In this document: positions 7,213 to 14,173 of the stretch, one piece after another
How positions within the stretch are numbered: position 1 is the first letter of the stretch
Layout of the letters: every line of letters begins with the position of its first letter
Assembly: GCA_964442285.1 (NCBI GenBank)
Contig: CAYTZH010000026.1
Span: 4,128 to 68,127, forward strand
Source: CAYTZH01 sp964442285
GTDB taxonomy: Bacteria > Myxococcota_A > UBA9160 > JAFDET01
DNA length: 64,000 nt
Direction: 5' to 3'
Program-made: the position numbers and the translations under genes
The notes under the pieces: model-generated
What the model saw: the letters and a program-made list of their open reading frames with translations, nothing else
Told to the model about the DNA's origin: nothing
Database searches by the model: none

Positions 7213-8682
7213 CTAGTGCCCTCCGCCCGTCGGGTCGGGCGCACCCGCGCCCCCGCCGAAGGCCAGCGGCAGGTCCGGACGCTGCCGGGCGGGCGCACGG
7301 CGCAGGAGGGGAAGCGTCGCGGCGACGGTCACCACGAGCAGGGCCATCTCGATCCCGTACACGGCCACGTAGCCGGTGGCGGCGCTCGCGAGCTCGCCGG
7401 CGGCGCCCGAGAGGCCCACGGCGGCGCCCACGAGGTCGCGGAGCGTGCCCGAGAGGGCCATGGCGAGGCCGGCGGCCGTCGCCTGCACGGCGCCCCAGGC
7501 GCCCAGGGCGAGGCCCGTCTGCTCCCTCGGAGCCTGGTCCATGGTGGCGGTGAGGGTGCCGTGGCCGAAGACGGCGCCGGCGAAGCCGATGCCGAAGTTC
7601 CCGAGCAGGAAGAGCCCCGGGACGTCGAGGCCGGCGGCGGCGATGACGAGGCCGAACGACGGGAGTCCCAGCAGCGCGCCCTGCCGGGTGATCCGATAGG
7701 CCTCGCCGCCCCTTCCCAGCACGTGCGAGGCGTAGCCGAAGCCCGCGAGGCCGCCGAGGGCCAGCAGGGCGGTGAGCCGGGTGGTCGCCGCCACCGTCAG
7801 GTGGAGCACCTCGCCGCCGAACGGCTCGAGCAGGATGTCGGCCATGCCGAAGGCCATGGTGCCCAGGCCCACGATGACGAGGCGGCGCACGGCGTGCTGC
7901 CCGCGGCAGAACCGGGCCCACGATTCGCTGAAGCTCGGATCCGGCGCCGGGGCGGCCGCGCCCCGCGGCGGCCGTCGGGTCTCCTGCTTCCACATCGCCA
8001 CCGCGTTCAGCACGAGCGCGATCAGCGCCACGCTCTGGATCACCTGGACGAGACGGCCCGGTGAGAAGTCCGCCAGCGCGACGCCGAACAGCAGCGCCGA
8101 GGCCATCATCCCGAGCAGGAGCATCACGTACATCAGGCCCACGACCCGGGGGTGGGACTCCTGGGGGGTCAGGTCCGTGGCCAGGGCGAGGCCGGCGGTC
8201 TGCACCGTGTGGGACCCGGCGCCCACCAGGAGGAAGGCGGCGGCCGCGGCCACCTGCCCGATCCAGGCGGGGGCCGCGGCGGCCTGCCCCTGGCCGGCGA
8301 GGACCAGCAGGGCGAAGGGCATGATCGCGAAGCCGCCGAACTGGAGCAGGGTGCCCCGCCAGAGGAACGGCACCCGCCGCCAGCCGAGCTCGCAGCGGTG
8401 GGTGTCGGAGCGAAAGCCGATCAGGGCCCGGAAGGGGGCGAAGACCAGGGGCAGGGCGACCATGACGCCGACCAGCGTGGCCGGCACGCTCAGCTCCACG
8501 ATCATCACGCGGTTCAGGGTCCCGACCAGGAGGACCAGGGTCATGCCCACGGAGACCTGGAAGAGCGAGAGCCGGAGCAGCCGGGTCAGCGGCAGATCCG
8601 GGGTGGCCACGTCGGCGAACGGCAGGAACCGCGGACCCAGCGCGGCCCAGGCCCGCAGGAGCTGGATCCGCAGGCGGCTCAA
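7213..8682 (-). CDS. lhaA: PucC/LhaA-family light-harvesting assembly transporter
   Basis: This 489-residue, roughly twelve-helix membrane protein belongs to the BCD branch of the major facilitator superfamily (LhaA, PucC, Bch2), which assembles light-harvesting complexes and is thought to deliver bacteriochlorophyll. The family hallmark region LSLFQVSVGMTLVLLVGTLN RVMIVEL is followed by GFRSDTH and RRVPFLWRGTLLQFGGFAIM. TTG at 8682 is chosen as start because it follows GAGGAGGGA and because SRLRIQLLRAWAALGPRFLPFA is the expected N-terminus. The TTG overlaps the stop of the upstream repeat-protein gene (TTGA). Whether it serves LH1 (LhaA) or another antenna (PucC) cannot be told, but the neighbouring LH1-type polypeptides favour LhaA. 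Confidence 0.85.
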   Translation of the reverse strand: MSRLRIQLLRAWAALGPRFLPFADVATPDLPLTRLLRLSLFQVSVGMTLVLLVGTLNRVMIVELSVPATLVGVMVALPLVFAPFRALIGFRSDTHRCELGWRRVPFLWRGTLLQFGGFAIMPFALLVLAGQGQAAAAPAWIGQVAAAAAFLLVGAGSHTVQTAGLALATDLTPQESHPRVVGLMYVMLLLGMMASALLFGVALADFSPGRLVQVIQSVALIALVLNAVAMWKQETRRPPRGAAAPAPDPSFSESWARFCRGQHAVRRLVIVGLGTMAFGMADILLEPFGGEVLHLTVAATTRLTALLALGGLAGFGYASHVLGRGGEAYRITRQGALLGLPSFGLVIAAAGLDVPGLFLLGNFGIGFAGAVFGHGTLTATMDQAPREQTGLALGAWGAVQATAAGLAMALSGTLRDLVGAAVGLSGAAGELASAATGYVAVYGIEMALLVVTVAATLPLLRRAPARQRPDLPLAFGGGAGAPDPTGGGH

Positions 8683-9368
8683 TCGCGGTCCCTCCTCCGC
8701 CGCGTCAGGATCGGCAGGCCGAGCAGGGCGGACAGCGGGGCCGGATTCTTCGACAGCAGCGGCAGCCCGAAGCTGTGGGTCCGGCGCCGCTTGGGAGCGC
8801 TGAGCGTCGGCAGCCGGAGCAGCGAGGACAGCGGCGCGGTTCCCTTCGAGAGCAGCGGCAGGCCGAAGCTCGTACGCCACGGCCGTTCCGTCGACAACGG
8901 CTTCCAGCCGAGCAGCGACGAGAGCGGCGTCGGGTTCCGGCTCAGCATCGGGGCACCGACGAGGTCCGACACGGGATGCTCGGGGGCGATGAGCTCGGTG
9001 CGGGGTGGCTTGTGCCGCAGCACCGGGATCCCGAGGAGATCGGAGAACGGCGCCGGGCTTGCCGCGCGGTGCGCGGGGCGTATCTCCGTCGCGAGGGGCC
9101 CCCAGCTCTCGAGGATCTCCTCGACGAGGCGGCCCTCGCCGAAGGGCGCTTGGGCTGCGACCAGCCAGCGACCCTGCCGGAGCGCGTCCGTGGCGACTCC
9201 GCTGTAGCGACCCGGCAGGCGGCCTTCGGCCACCACGGCGCGTACGGCCGCCTCCGGGTCATCGGCTCCGGGCGCGAGGACGAAGGCGTCGAAGCCCTCG
9301 TCCGCGAGCGCGCGCCTGGCGTCCTGCGCCCGCGGGTCGGAATCGAACAGGCGGATGATGGGTTCCAT
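8679..9368 (-). CDS. Unknown protein with seven PLSxLLGxPxL repeats, between pufA and lhaA
   Basis: The 229-residue product starts with a small alpha/beta domain of about 90 residues (MEPIIRLFDSDPRAQDARRA onward) resembling the general-stress-protein-17M type of ferredoxin-like fold. The remaining 125 residues are Pro/Leu/Ser-rich, low in predicted structure, and repeat a motif of the form P-[FLV]-S-x-L-[LV]-G-x-P-x-L. Copies lie near residues 107-117, 132-142, 148-159, 167-175, 179-190, 198-207 and 211-221; two are shortened to SFGLPLLSK. The tail is basic (TRRRRDRD). GGGAGG lies ten bases before the ATG. The gene is translationally coupled to lhaA and downstream of pufBA, which suggests a scaffold, tether or regulator in antenna assembly. 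I do not recognise the family. Confidence 0.85.
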   Translation of the reverse strand: MEPIIRLFDSDPRAQDARRALADEGFDAFVLAPGADDPEAAVRAVVAEGRLPGRYSGVATDALRQGRWLVAAQAPFGEGRLVEEILESWGPLATEIRPAHRAASPAPFSDLLGIPVLRHKPPRTELIAPEHPVSDLVGAPMLSRNPTPLSSLLGWKPLSTERPWRTSFGLPLLSKGTAPLSSLLRLPTLSAPKRRRTHSFGLPLLSKNPAPLSALLGLPILTRRRRDRD

Positions 9369-9524
9369 CGGGACGGGCCCTCCCGTGCGCCGGTCGCCGA
9401 GCCCGGACCGGTGCCATGGGTTGCGGTGTCGAGCGGGTGGCGGGCCCCGGGTCACCCACGCGGGTGGACTCGAACGAGGCGGATCCCGCGCGGGCGGACC
9501 CGCGGCCGGACGGCTTCGGGCGGC

Positions 9525-9674
9525 CTAGCCGCCGCCGTTCCAGAAGGCGGCGAACCAGGTCACGTTGCTCAGCACCGAGTAGTGCACGATCAACGAGATC
9601 GTGAGCACACCGCCGAGGAACAGCGGCAGCCCGACCGTCGGACTCACGACGCACCAGATTCTTCCTTGGTTCAT
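9525..9674 (-). CDS. pufA: Light-harvesting complex 1 alpha polypeptide (short gene)
   Basis: This 49-codon gene encodes an LH1-type alpha antenna polypeptide. It begins MNQGRIWCVVSPTVGLPLFL, matching the amphipathic RIW...P start of LH1 alpha chains. One transmembrane helix follows, with the bacteriochlorophyll-ligating His31 (IVHYSVLSN) and Trp at +9 (W40) and W45. It starts ten bases after the pufB stop, with a GGGAGC ribosome site overlapping that stop, giving the usual order beta then alpha. No pufL, pufM or pufC follows; the next gene is the repeat protein. LH2 (puc) alpha is the alternative, but the N-terminal RIW favours LH1. Confidence 0.88.
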   Translation of the reverse strand: MNQGRIWCVVSPTVGLPLFLGGVLTISLIVHYSVLSNVTWFAAFWNGGG

Positions 9675-9684
9675 GACTTGCTCC

Positions 9685-9864
9685 CTAGCCGAGCCACGGC
9701 GAGTAGATGTAGGCGAGGAGGTGTGCGAACAGGGAGATCACGAAGAACACCCGCGCACCGTCGATGACGTGCTTGTGGAGCTCCTCGGACTCCCGGATCG
9801 TCAGACCCGTCGGCCACACGCGATCCGGATCGTCCAGATCGGCCATGCGCTTCTCTTCGGCCAT
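9685..9864 (-). CDS. pufB: Light-harvesting complex 1 beta polypeptide
   Basis: The 59-residue product has the antenna beta pattern. A polar N-terminus with GLT and SEELHKH is followed by one membrane helix with the ligand His48 in FAHLLAYIYSPWLG, Trp57 at +9, and the additional conserved His30 at -18. It binds bacteriochlorophyll with the alpha chain to form the ring around a reaction centre. The ATG at 9864 is preceded by GGAGAG at six bases; longer in-frame readings are rejected because the extra residues are unlike any antenna protein. Its promoter region (9865-10106) contains paired PpsR-like sites and is shared with the divergent DUF2269 gene. Confidence 0.9.
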   Translation of the reverse strand: MAEEKRMADLDDPDRVWPTGLTIRESEELHKHVIDGARVFFVISLFAHLLAYIYSPWLG

Positions 9865-9997
9865 GCCGCTCTCTCCGTTCTTGCCGTCCCGAGCCCTGCG
9901 CGCCCGCAGGCGCTGTGGGGAAGGCTCTTTCCAGACTCTGCTGTCGCCCGGGGACCCCTTCCCCGAGCGACTCCAACGTGCCACGAGTGCAGAGAAG

Positions 9998-10041
9998 TGT
10001 CAACTCTTATTGTCTAAAAAGGATGTCAATTCAGATTGACA
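9998..10041. promoter_or_regulatory. Paired PpsR/CrtJ-like operators between pufBA and the DUF2269 gene
   Basis: At 10024-10041 lies an exact TGTC-N10-GACA palindrome (TGTCAATTCAGATTGACA). A second site at 9998-10015 has the same left half and spacing but ends TCT instead of ACA. The gap between them is exactly 8 bases, the classical spacing of CrtJ/PpsR double sites. Each site contains TTGACA on the - strand, so a bound repressor would cover -35-like sequence for pufBA. The region is AT-rich against a very GC-rich background. Confidence 0.65.
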
Positions 10042-10106
10042 CGCGCCGCCGGTGCCTGCCTGCTCGGTGCCCGTGCCCGGCTCCCAGCCGCCGCTACGCT
10101 CGCCCG

Positions 10107-10649
10107 GTGGCCAGCCGCCAGGCGAAGAACGCCCTGAAGTTCGCTCACGAGATCGGGACCGTCGGGCTCATGGGCGGCCTGATCGCCCAGCTTCTCTTCG
10201 CGCGCAACGCCGAGGGCCTGCCGCCCGCGGACTACGCGCTGCTCCGCCAGCAGATCCTGCTGGTCTCGAACTGGATCGTCGTGCCTTCGGTCGGCCTCGT
10301 CCTGCTCTCGGGCCTGCTGTCCATGGGCTTCCACCGTCCCTTTCACAACGCCGGCTGGGTCTGGGCCAAGCTGGCGACCACGATCCTCGTGCTCGAGGGC
10401 ACGCTGGTGGCGGTCAACGCGCCGGCCCAGAAGGCCGCGGCGCTCTCGGCGCGCCTGGCCGCCGGGGAGGACGCGGTGGCGGGGCAGCTCGCCGACGTGC
10501 TGCGCCACGAGCAGGGCGGGATCTGGGTGCTGCTCTTCCTGAGCGTCTTCAACGTGGCGCTCGCCGTGTGGCGACCGCGCTTCCGGCGTCGTCGCCGGGC
10601 CCTGCCGGCCGCCGAGCCCGCTTCCGACGCCGGCAGCGCCGCCCCGTAG
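10107..10649 (+). CDS. DUF2269-type integral membrane protein
   Basis: The 180-residue product has four hydrophobic helices and the pattern of the DUF2269 family. It opens with KFAHEIGTVGLMGGLIAQLLF and continues with VPSVGLVLLSGLLSMGF, WVWAKLATTILVLEG and the last helix IWVLLFLSVFNVALAVWRPR. The layout with a His in helix 1 and a Lys in helix 3 recalls HemJ and CopD-type membrane proteins, so a haem- or electron-transfer role is conceivable but not shown. GTG at 10107 is chosen as start: TACGCT lies six bases upstream, consistent with a leaderless transcript. An ATG at 10023 lies inside the operator palindrome and is unlikely. It is divergent from pufBA and may share their control. Confidence 0.72.
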   Translation: MASRQAKNALKFAHEIGTVGLMGGLIAQLLFARNAEGLPPADYALLRQQILLVSNWIVVPSVGLVLLSGLLSMGFHRPFHNAGWVWAKLATTILVLEGTLVAVNAPAQKAAALSARLAAGEDAVAGQLADVLRHEQGGIWVLLFLSVFNVALAVWRPRFRRRRRALPAAEPASDAGSAAP

Positions 10650-10720
10650 TCCGGGCGCTCCGGACCGATTCGTTCGTGGCGCGGCGGCGGGACGCCCGAG
10701 GCAGCGCGACGGTCCGGGCG

Positions 10721-11239
10721 CTAGCGCGGCCCGCGCCGCCTATCCGGGCTGGCCCCCGGCCCGCCCCGGGGCCCGGGCGGATTCTCCCAGTTGGTGCCCG
10801 GCCCGCCGCGCGGCCCGGGCGGGTTGTCGTCCCGGTCGTAGACGCGGTAGCGCGCGCGGTGGGCGTAGAAGGTGCGCGTGCGGTAGTGGGCGTACCAGTA
10901 GGTGTCGAGGTCCCAGGTGACCACCCGCACCCGGCCCCGCGTCCAGCGTACCCGTCGGCCGTCGATGCGGAGGTCGAGGTAGGTGGCGCTCACCCAGCCG
11001 CGCCCGCCCCGCCAGGCGACGTCGCACCAGTCGGCGACCTCCAGGCAGCCGAGCACGTCCACGACGGCACCCCGCGCGAAGACGTGCACCACCGGGAAGC
11101 GGACACCCGGCCCCGCCCGCAGGTTCAGGCGCACCCGCGTGACTCCGGGGTGGGCCTCGGCGGGTGTGGCGGCCGCGACCCCGCCGACGACGAGCGCGGC
11201 GGCTCCGAGCCAACCAAGCAGGCGATTCCCGAACCGCAT
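10721..11239 (-). CDS. Secreted bacterial SH3-domain protein
   Basis: A 172-residue exported protein. MRFGNRLLGWLGAAALVVGG and the Ala-rich stretch after it form a Sec signal peptide ending near PAEA. The next 65 residues form one bacterial SH3 domain with the LNLRAGPG(x)nFPVV pattern and a WRGGRGWVSATYLDL end. Such domains bind peptidoglycan or stay in the periplasm. The region after the SH3 domain is rich in Tyr and Arg and ends in two copies of NPPGPRGGPG. ATG at 11239 fits the signal peptide; an ATG at 11260 would add seven residues before it. It stands alone on the - strand, convergent with the DUF2269 gene. Confidence 0.78.
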   Translation of the reverse strand: MRFGNRLLGWLGAAALVVGGVAAATPAEAHPGVTRVRLNLRAGPGVRFPVVHVFARGAVVDVLGCLEVADWCDVAWRGGRGWVSATYLDLRIDGRRVRWTRGRVRVVTWDLDTYWYAHYRTRTFYAHRARYRVYDRDDNPPGPRGGPGTNWENPPGPRGGPGASPDRRRGPR

Positions 11240-11333
11240 CCTCGATCCTCCTCGAGACACGCCGCTTCAGACACGCCAACGCTGGATTGGTTGCGGGCCC
11301 GGCCGAGCCCATGAGCCGAGGGCCGGAACGAGA

Positions 11334-11364
11334 ACGGGGCCGGTGGTCCCGCCACCGGCCCCGT
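11334..11364 (-). terminator. Perfect 13-bp hairpin downstream of tRNA-Ala
   Basis: ACGGGGCCGGTGG (11334-11346) pairs perfectly with CCACCGGCCCCGT (11352-11364) across a five-base loop. It lies 11 bases beyond the 3' end of the - strand tRNA-Ala and is followed on that strand by a moderately T-containing stretch. This suits an intrinsic terminator for the tRNA, although the U-tract is weak. Confidence 0.6.
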
Positions 11365-11374
11365 CGAAATGTCG

Positions 11375-11450
<76 letters not shown>

Positions 11451-11544
11451 ACGCGGAGCGCAGAGCCTAGTGCCGGCCTCCGAGCCTGTCAAAACGCGCG
11501 CTTGAGCTTCGCCGGGGGCTCGGGCAGACTGCGACGTCCCGAGC

Positions 11545-11630
11545 GCCGGAGTGGCGGAACTGGTATACGCGCTCGACTCAAAATCGAGTGGGCCCTGCCC
11601 ATGCGGGTTCGACTCCCGCCTCCGGCACCA
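11545..11630 (+). tRNA. tRNA-Leu (anticodon CAA)
   Basis: This 86-base class II tRNA has acceptor GCCGGAG pairing with CTCCGGC, a D arm beginning TGGCGGAA, and the anticodon arm CTCGA-CTCAAAA-TCGAG with anticodon CAA. The long variable arm GTGGGCCCTGCCCAT is typical of tRNA-Leu. The T arm is GCGGG-TTCGACT-CCCGC and the 3' CCA is encoded. It reads the codon TTG. Confidence 0.95.
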
Positions 11631-11857
11631 TCCCCGATCCCTCCCGAGGCGCGGGCTGGCCCGGAAGCGGGAGCTGAGCTATTCCGCCGGCTTGCGGCCC
11701 GCGGTGGCCCCGGGGGATGGGGTGTGGCGGGCGGTGAGCGCGAATTTGCGCGGCCCGGCCGCGTCGAAGGGGGCAGCACCTCGAGCGCCACGACGCACAC
11801 CGGAGCCAGCCCGCCCGGATGCGCCGGACGGGACCACACGAAGGAGGACATCGACCC

Positions 11858-12187
11858 ATGCCCAAGCTCGCCACCGTGATTGCCCTGGCCCTGCTCCTGC
11901 TCGGCGGCGCCGCCCTCGTGGCGCCCGCAGAGGCCGAGGCGCAGTACCGCCAGTTCACGGGTCGGATCGACAAGATCAACAAGAGGAAGTTCATCGTCGA
12001 CAACCGCAAGGGCGACAAGGTCCCCTTCGTCCGGGTCGACGCGACCTCCGTCGAGGGCGAGGGCAAGCAGTCCTACGACGACCTGAAGAAGGGCGACTGG
12101 GTCACGGTGGACTGGAAGTTCATCGACAAGCCGCGCAAGGCCTACAAGATCCTGGTGATCCCGCCCCGCGAAGACGACGACGACTAG
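11858..12187 (+). CDS. Small secreted OB-like protein, function unknown
   Basis: The 109-residue product has a clear Sec signal peptide (MPKLATVIALALLLLGGAAL, cleavage near AEA). The mature domain of about 80 residues is beta-rich: FTGRIDKINKRKFIVDN, then DKVPFVRVDATSVEG, then KKGDWVTVDWKFIDKPRKAYK. This alternation of a short modification-like strand set and a Lys-rich turn is what is seen in small periplasmic OB-fold proteins, but I cannot name the family. The C-terminus is acidic (REDDDD). AGGAGG lies about 12 bases before the ATG. The 226 bases between tRNA-Leu and this gene show nothing else that I can support. Confidence 0.72.
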   Translation: MPKLATVIALALLLLGGAALVAPAEAEAQYRQFTGRIDKINKRKFIVDNRKGDKVPFVRVDATSVEGEGKQSYDDLKKGDWVTVDWKFIDKPRKAYKILVIPPREDDDD

Positions 12188-12244
12188 GCCGGAGCGCCTC
12201 GCGGGAGGCAGGCGAAGTGCGGAGGGGCCGGGTAGCCTCCCGCC

Positions 12245-13393
12245 ATGGGCAACCCGCTGCGTCCGGACCAGTACGAGCGCTACAAGCGCCACCTGATCCT
12301 GCCCGAGATCGGGCTCCGCGGGCAGCAGGCGCTGCTCGAGTCGCGGGTCCTGCTGATCGGCGCGGGCGGCCTGGGCTCCCCCCTGGGCCTCTACCTGGCG
12401 GCCGCCGGGGTCGGCACCCTGGGCCTGGTCGACTTCGACCGGGTCGACGCCTCGAACCTGCAGCGCCAGGTTCTCTACGGCACCCGCGACGTGGGGCGTC
12501 CCAAGGTCGAGGTGGCGCGGGAGCGCCTGGAGGACCTGAATCCGGACGTCCGGATCGAGGCGTATCCGGTCCAGCTCACCTCGGCGAACGCCCTGGAGAT
12601 CCTGCGCGACTACGACGTGGTCGTGGACGGCAGCGACAACTTCCCCACCCGCTACCTCGTCAACGACGCCTGCGTCCTGCTCGGCAAGCCGAACGTCCAC
12701 GGCGCCATCTTCCGCTTCGACGGGCAGGTCACCGTCTTCGATGCCCGCCGCGGGCCCTGCTACCGCTGCCTGTACCCGGAGCCGCCGCCGCCGGAGCTCG
12801 TGCCGTCGTGCGCCGAGGGCGGCGTGCTCGGCGTGCTGCCGGGCATCATCGCCATGCTCCAGGCCACCGAGACCCTGAAGCTGCTCACGGGCATCGGCGA
12901 GCCCCTCGTCGGGCGGCTCGTCCAGTACTCGGCCCTGGACATGACCTTCAACGAGTTCCAGCTCCGCAAGGACCCGGACTGTCCGGTGTGCGGCCCCGAG
13001 CCGACGCTCACCGAGCTGATCGACTACGAGCAGTTCTGCGCGCCGCGCCCCGTCGAGGCGGAGGCCCCGGTGGCGGAGGTGGCCCCGACGGAGCTGGCCG
13101 CGCGTCGCGCCCGCGGCGAGGCGCTGCTGCTGCTCGACGTGCGCGAGCCCCACGAGGTGGAGATCGCCGCGCTCGAGGACAGCGTGCACATCCCCCTGGC
13201 GGAGCTCGAGGCCCGCGCGGAGGAGCTCGCCGAGTGGCGCGGCCAGCCGGTGGTCGCCTACTGCAAGACCGGCGGTCGCAGCGCCCGGGCCTGTCGCCTG
13301 CTCGGCCGCCTCGGCTTCGCGGACGTCACCAATCTGGCCGGGGGCCTCGACCTCTGGTCAAAGAGCGTGGACCCTTCGGTCCCTCGCTACTGA
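12245..13393 (+). CDS. moeB: MoeB/ThiF-like sulfur-carrier adenylyltransferase with C-terminal rhodanese
   Basis: This 382-residue protein joins two domains. Residues 1-250 are an E1-like ThiF/MoeB domain that adenylates the C-terminus of a small sulfur carrier (MoaD or ThiS). It has the ATP loop GAGGLGSP, the RQVLY motif, DGSDNFPTRYLVND, and a zinc site with CYRCLYP and CPVCGPEP. Residues 280-382 are a rhodanese domain with the sulfur-carrying Cys in AYCKTGGRSARAC. Such MoeZ-type fusions both activate and sulfurate the carrier for molybdopterin, thiamine or thio-cofactor synthesis. The start ATG has TAGCCT six bases upstream and no ribosome site, suggesting a leaderless message. Confidence 0.88.
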   Translation: MGNPLRPDQYERYKRHLILPEIGLRGQQALLESRVLLIGAGGLGSPLGLYLAAAGVGTLGLVDFDRVDASNLQRQVLYGTRDVGRPKVEVARERLEDLNPDVRIEAYPVQLTSANALEILRDYDVVVDGSDNFPTRYLVNDACVLLGKPNVHGAIFRFDGQVTVFDARRGPCYRCLYPEPPPPELVPSCAEGGVLGVLPGIIAMLQATETLKLLTGIGEPLVGRLVQYSALDMTFNEFQLRKDPDCPVCGPEPTLTELIDYEQFCAPRPVEAEAPVAEVAPTELAARRARGEALLLLDVREPHEVEIAALEDSVHIPLAELEARAEELAEWRGQPVVAYCKTGGRSARACRLLGRLGFADVTNLAGGLDLWSKSVDPSVPRY

Positions 13394-13408
13394 GCCCTCG
13401 GAGGCCCC

Positions 13409-13747
13409 GTGGCCACGCGTGTTCCCAATCCGCTCAAGCGGCGCCACCTGATCGAGCAGAAGCTCGATCCCGCCAAGGCGCGCAAGATCGCCGACGCCTA
13501 CCTGGAAGAGGGGCGGCGCTTCGAGGCCATCGCCTTCCTGCAGAAGGCCGAGGACCGGGAGGCCCTGGCCTCGCTGCGGGCGGCCGCCGTCGAGGAGGGG
13601 GAGCCCTTCCTGCTCCGGCAGAGCTGCCGGGCCCTGGACGAGGAGCCCTCGGCGGACGAATGGCGCTCCGTGGCCCGGCGGGCCCGGGAGGAGGGCCGGA
13701 TCGTGGAGGCCGAGGACGCCGAGCGCCAGGCCAGCGCCGCGGACTGA
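13409..13747 (+). CDS. Small helical protein of unknown function
   Basis: This 112-residue protein starts at a GTG 15 bases after moeB, preceded by GGAGG. It is almost wholly charged and helical: NPLKRRHLIEQKLDPAKARK, then DAYLEEGRRFEAIAFLQKAE and DREALASLRAAAVEEGEPFL, in a pattern resembling degenerate TPR helices (A-Y-L-x-E-G-R and A-I-x-F-L-x-K-A). No signal peptide or membrane segment is visible. Close spacing suggests co-transcription with moeB. I recognise no family. Confidence 0.65.
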   Translation: MATRVPNPLKRRHLIEQKLDPAKARKIADAYLEEGRRFEAIAFLQKAEDREALASLRAAAVEEGEPFLLRQSCRALDEEPSADEWRSVARRAREEGRIVEAEDAERQASAAD

Positions 13748-13786
13748 GCGGGCGGCGGGCGCCGGCGCCGACCCGTCGGCCTCCAG

Positions 13787-13813
13787 TTGACTCGCGAGTC
13801 GATGTCCTAGAAT
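13787..13813 (+). promoter_or_regulatory. Promoter with internal palindrome for the SCP2 gene
   Basis: TTGACT (13787-13792) and TAGAAT (13808-13813) look like -35 and -10 boxes with a short 15-base spacer. A perfect 12-base palindrome GACTCGCGAGTC (13789-13800) overlaps the -35 box and spacer and could be an operator. The -10 box ends six bases before the ATG at 13820, so transcription would begin at or next to the start codon. Confidence 0.5.
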
Positions 13814-13819
13814 CGACCC

Positions 13820-14173
13820 ATGGCGTCCGAAGCCCTCACCCCGCCCGAGGCCGCGGCCCGCTGGCTGCACGCCCACTTCGACCCCGAGGCCGCCCGGGGG
13901 GTGGTGGCCGTGATCGAGATGGAGCTGACGGGGCCCGGCGGAGGGACCGTCTGCCTCCAGATCGAGGACGGCCGGATCAAGACCCGCGTCGGCGGCGACG
14001 TGGCGCCCCATGTCCGCTTCGCGCTCTCCGTCGACGACTGGGCCGCCCTCACCGCCGGTCGCGCCAACGCCGAGCTGCTCGCCATGGAGGAGCGCATCGC
14101 CATCTCGGGCGACCACGCCCTGGCCATGCGCATGCGGGCCCTGTTCCCCCGGAGATCCCGAGCAGCCGGCTGA
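13820..14173 (+). CDS. SCP2 sterol-binding-domain protein
   Basis: The 117-residue product is a single SCP2-like domain. An N-terminal helix (LTPPEAAARWLHAHFDPEAA) precedes strands GVVAVIEMEL, GTVCLQIEDGRIKTRVG and VRFALSVDDWAALTAG. The closing segment MEERIAISGDHALAMRMRAL matches the family's final strand-helix (G-D-x-x-L-A-x-x-x). The fold binds hydrophobic ligands such as lipids or CoA esters. Its stop overlaps the ATG of the downstream UvrA-family gene (TGATG), so the two are translationally coupled. A paralogue of the same build is encoded at 18310. The promoter is unusually AT-rich and the transcript is likely leaderless. Confidence 0.82.
   Translation: MASEALTPPEAAARWLHAHFDPEAARGVVAVIEMELTGPGGGTVCLQIEDGRIKTRVGGDVAPHVRFALSVDDWAALTAGRANAELLAMEERIAISGDHALAMRMRALFPRRSRAAG

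Noticed and set aside
9865..9984. Longer version of the LH1 beta protein starting at 9984
   Set aside because: The additional 40 residues are Arg-rich and unlike any antenna polypeptide, while the internal ATG has a good ribosome site.
10023..10106. Longer start for the DUF2269 protein at the ATG in the operator
   Set aside because: The added residues do not fit the family, which begins near KFAHEIG, and the ATG lies inside the PpsR-like palindrome.
10730..10820. Direct repeats at the end of the SH3 gene as a possible CRISPR array
   Set aside because: There are only two copies, they are in frame (NPPGPRGGPG), and no spacers or cas genes are present.
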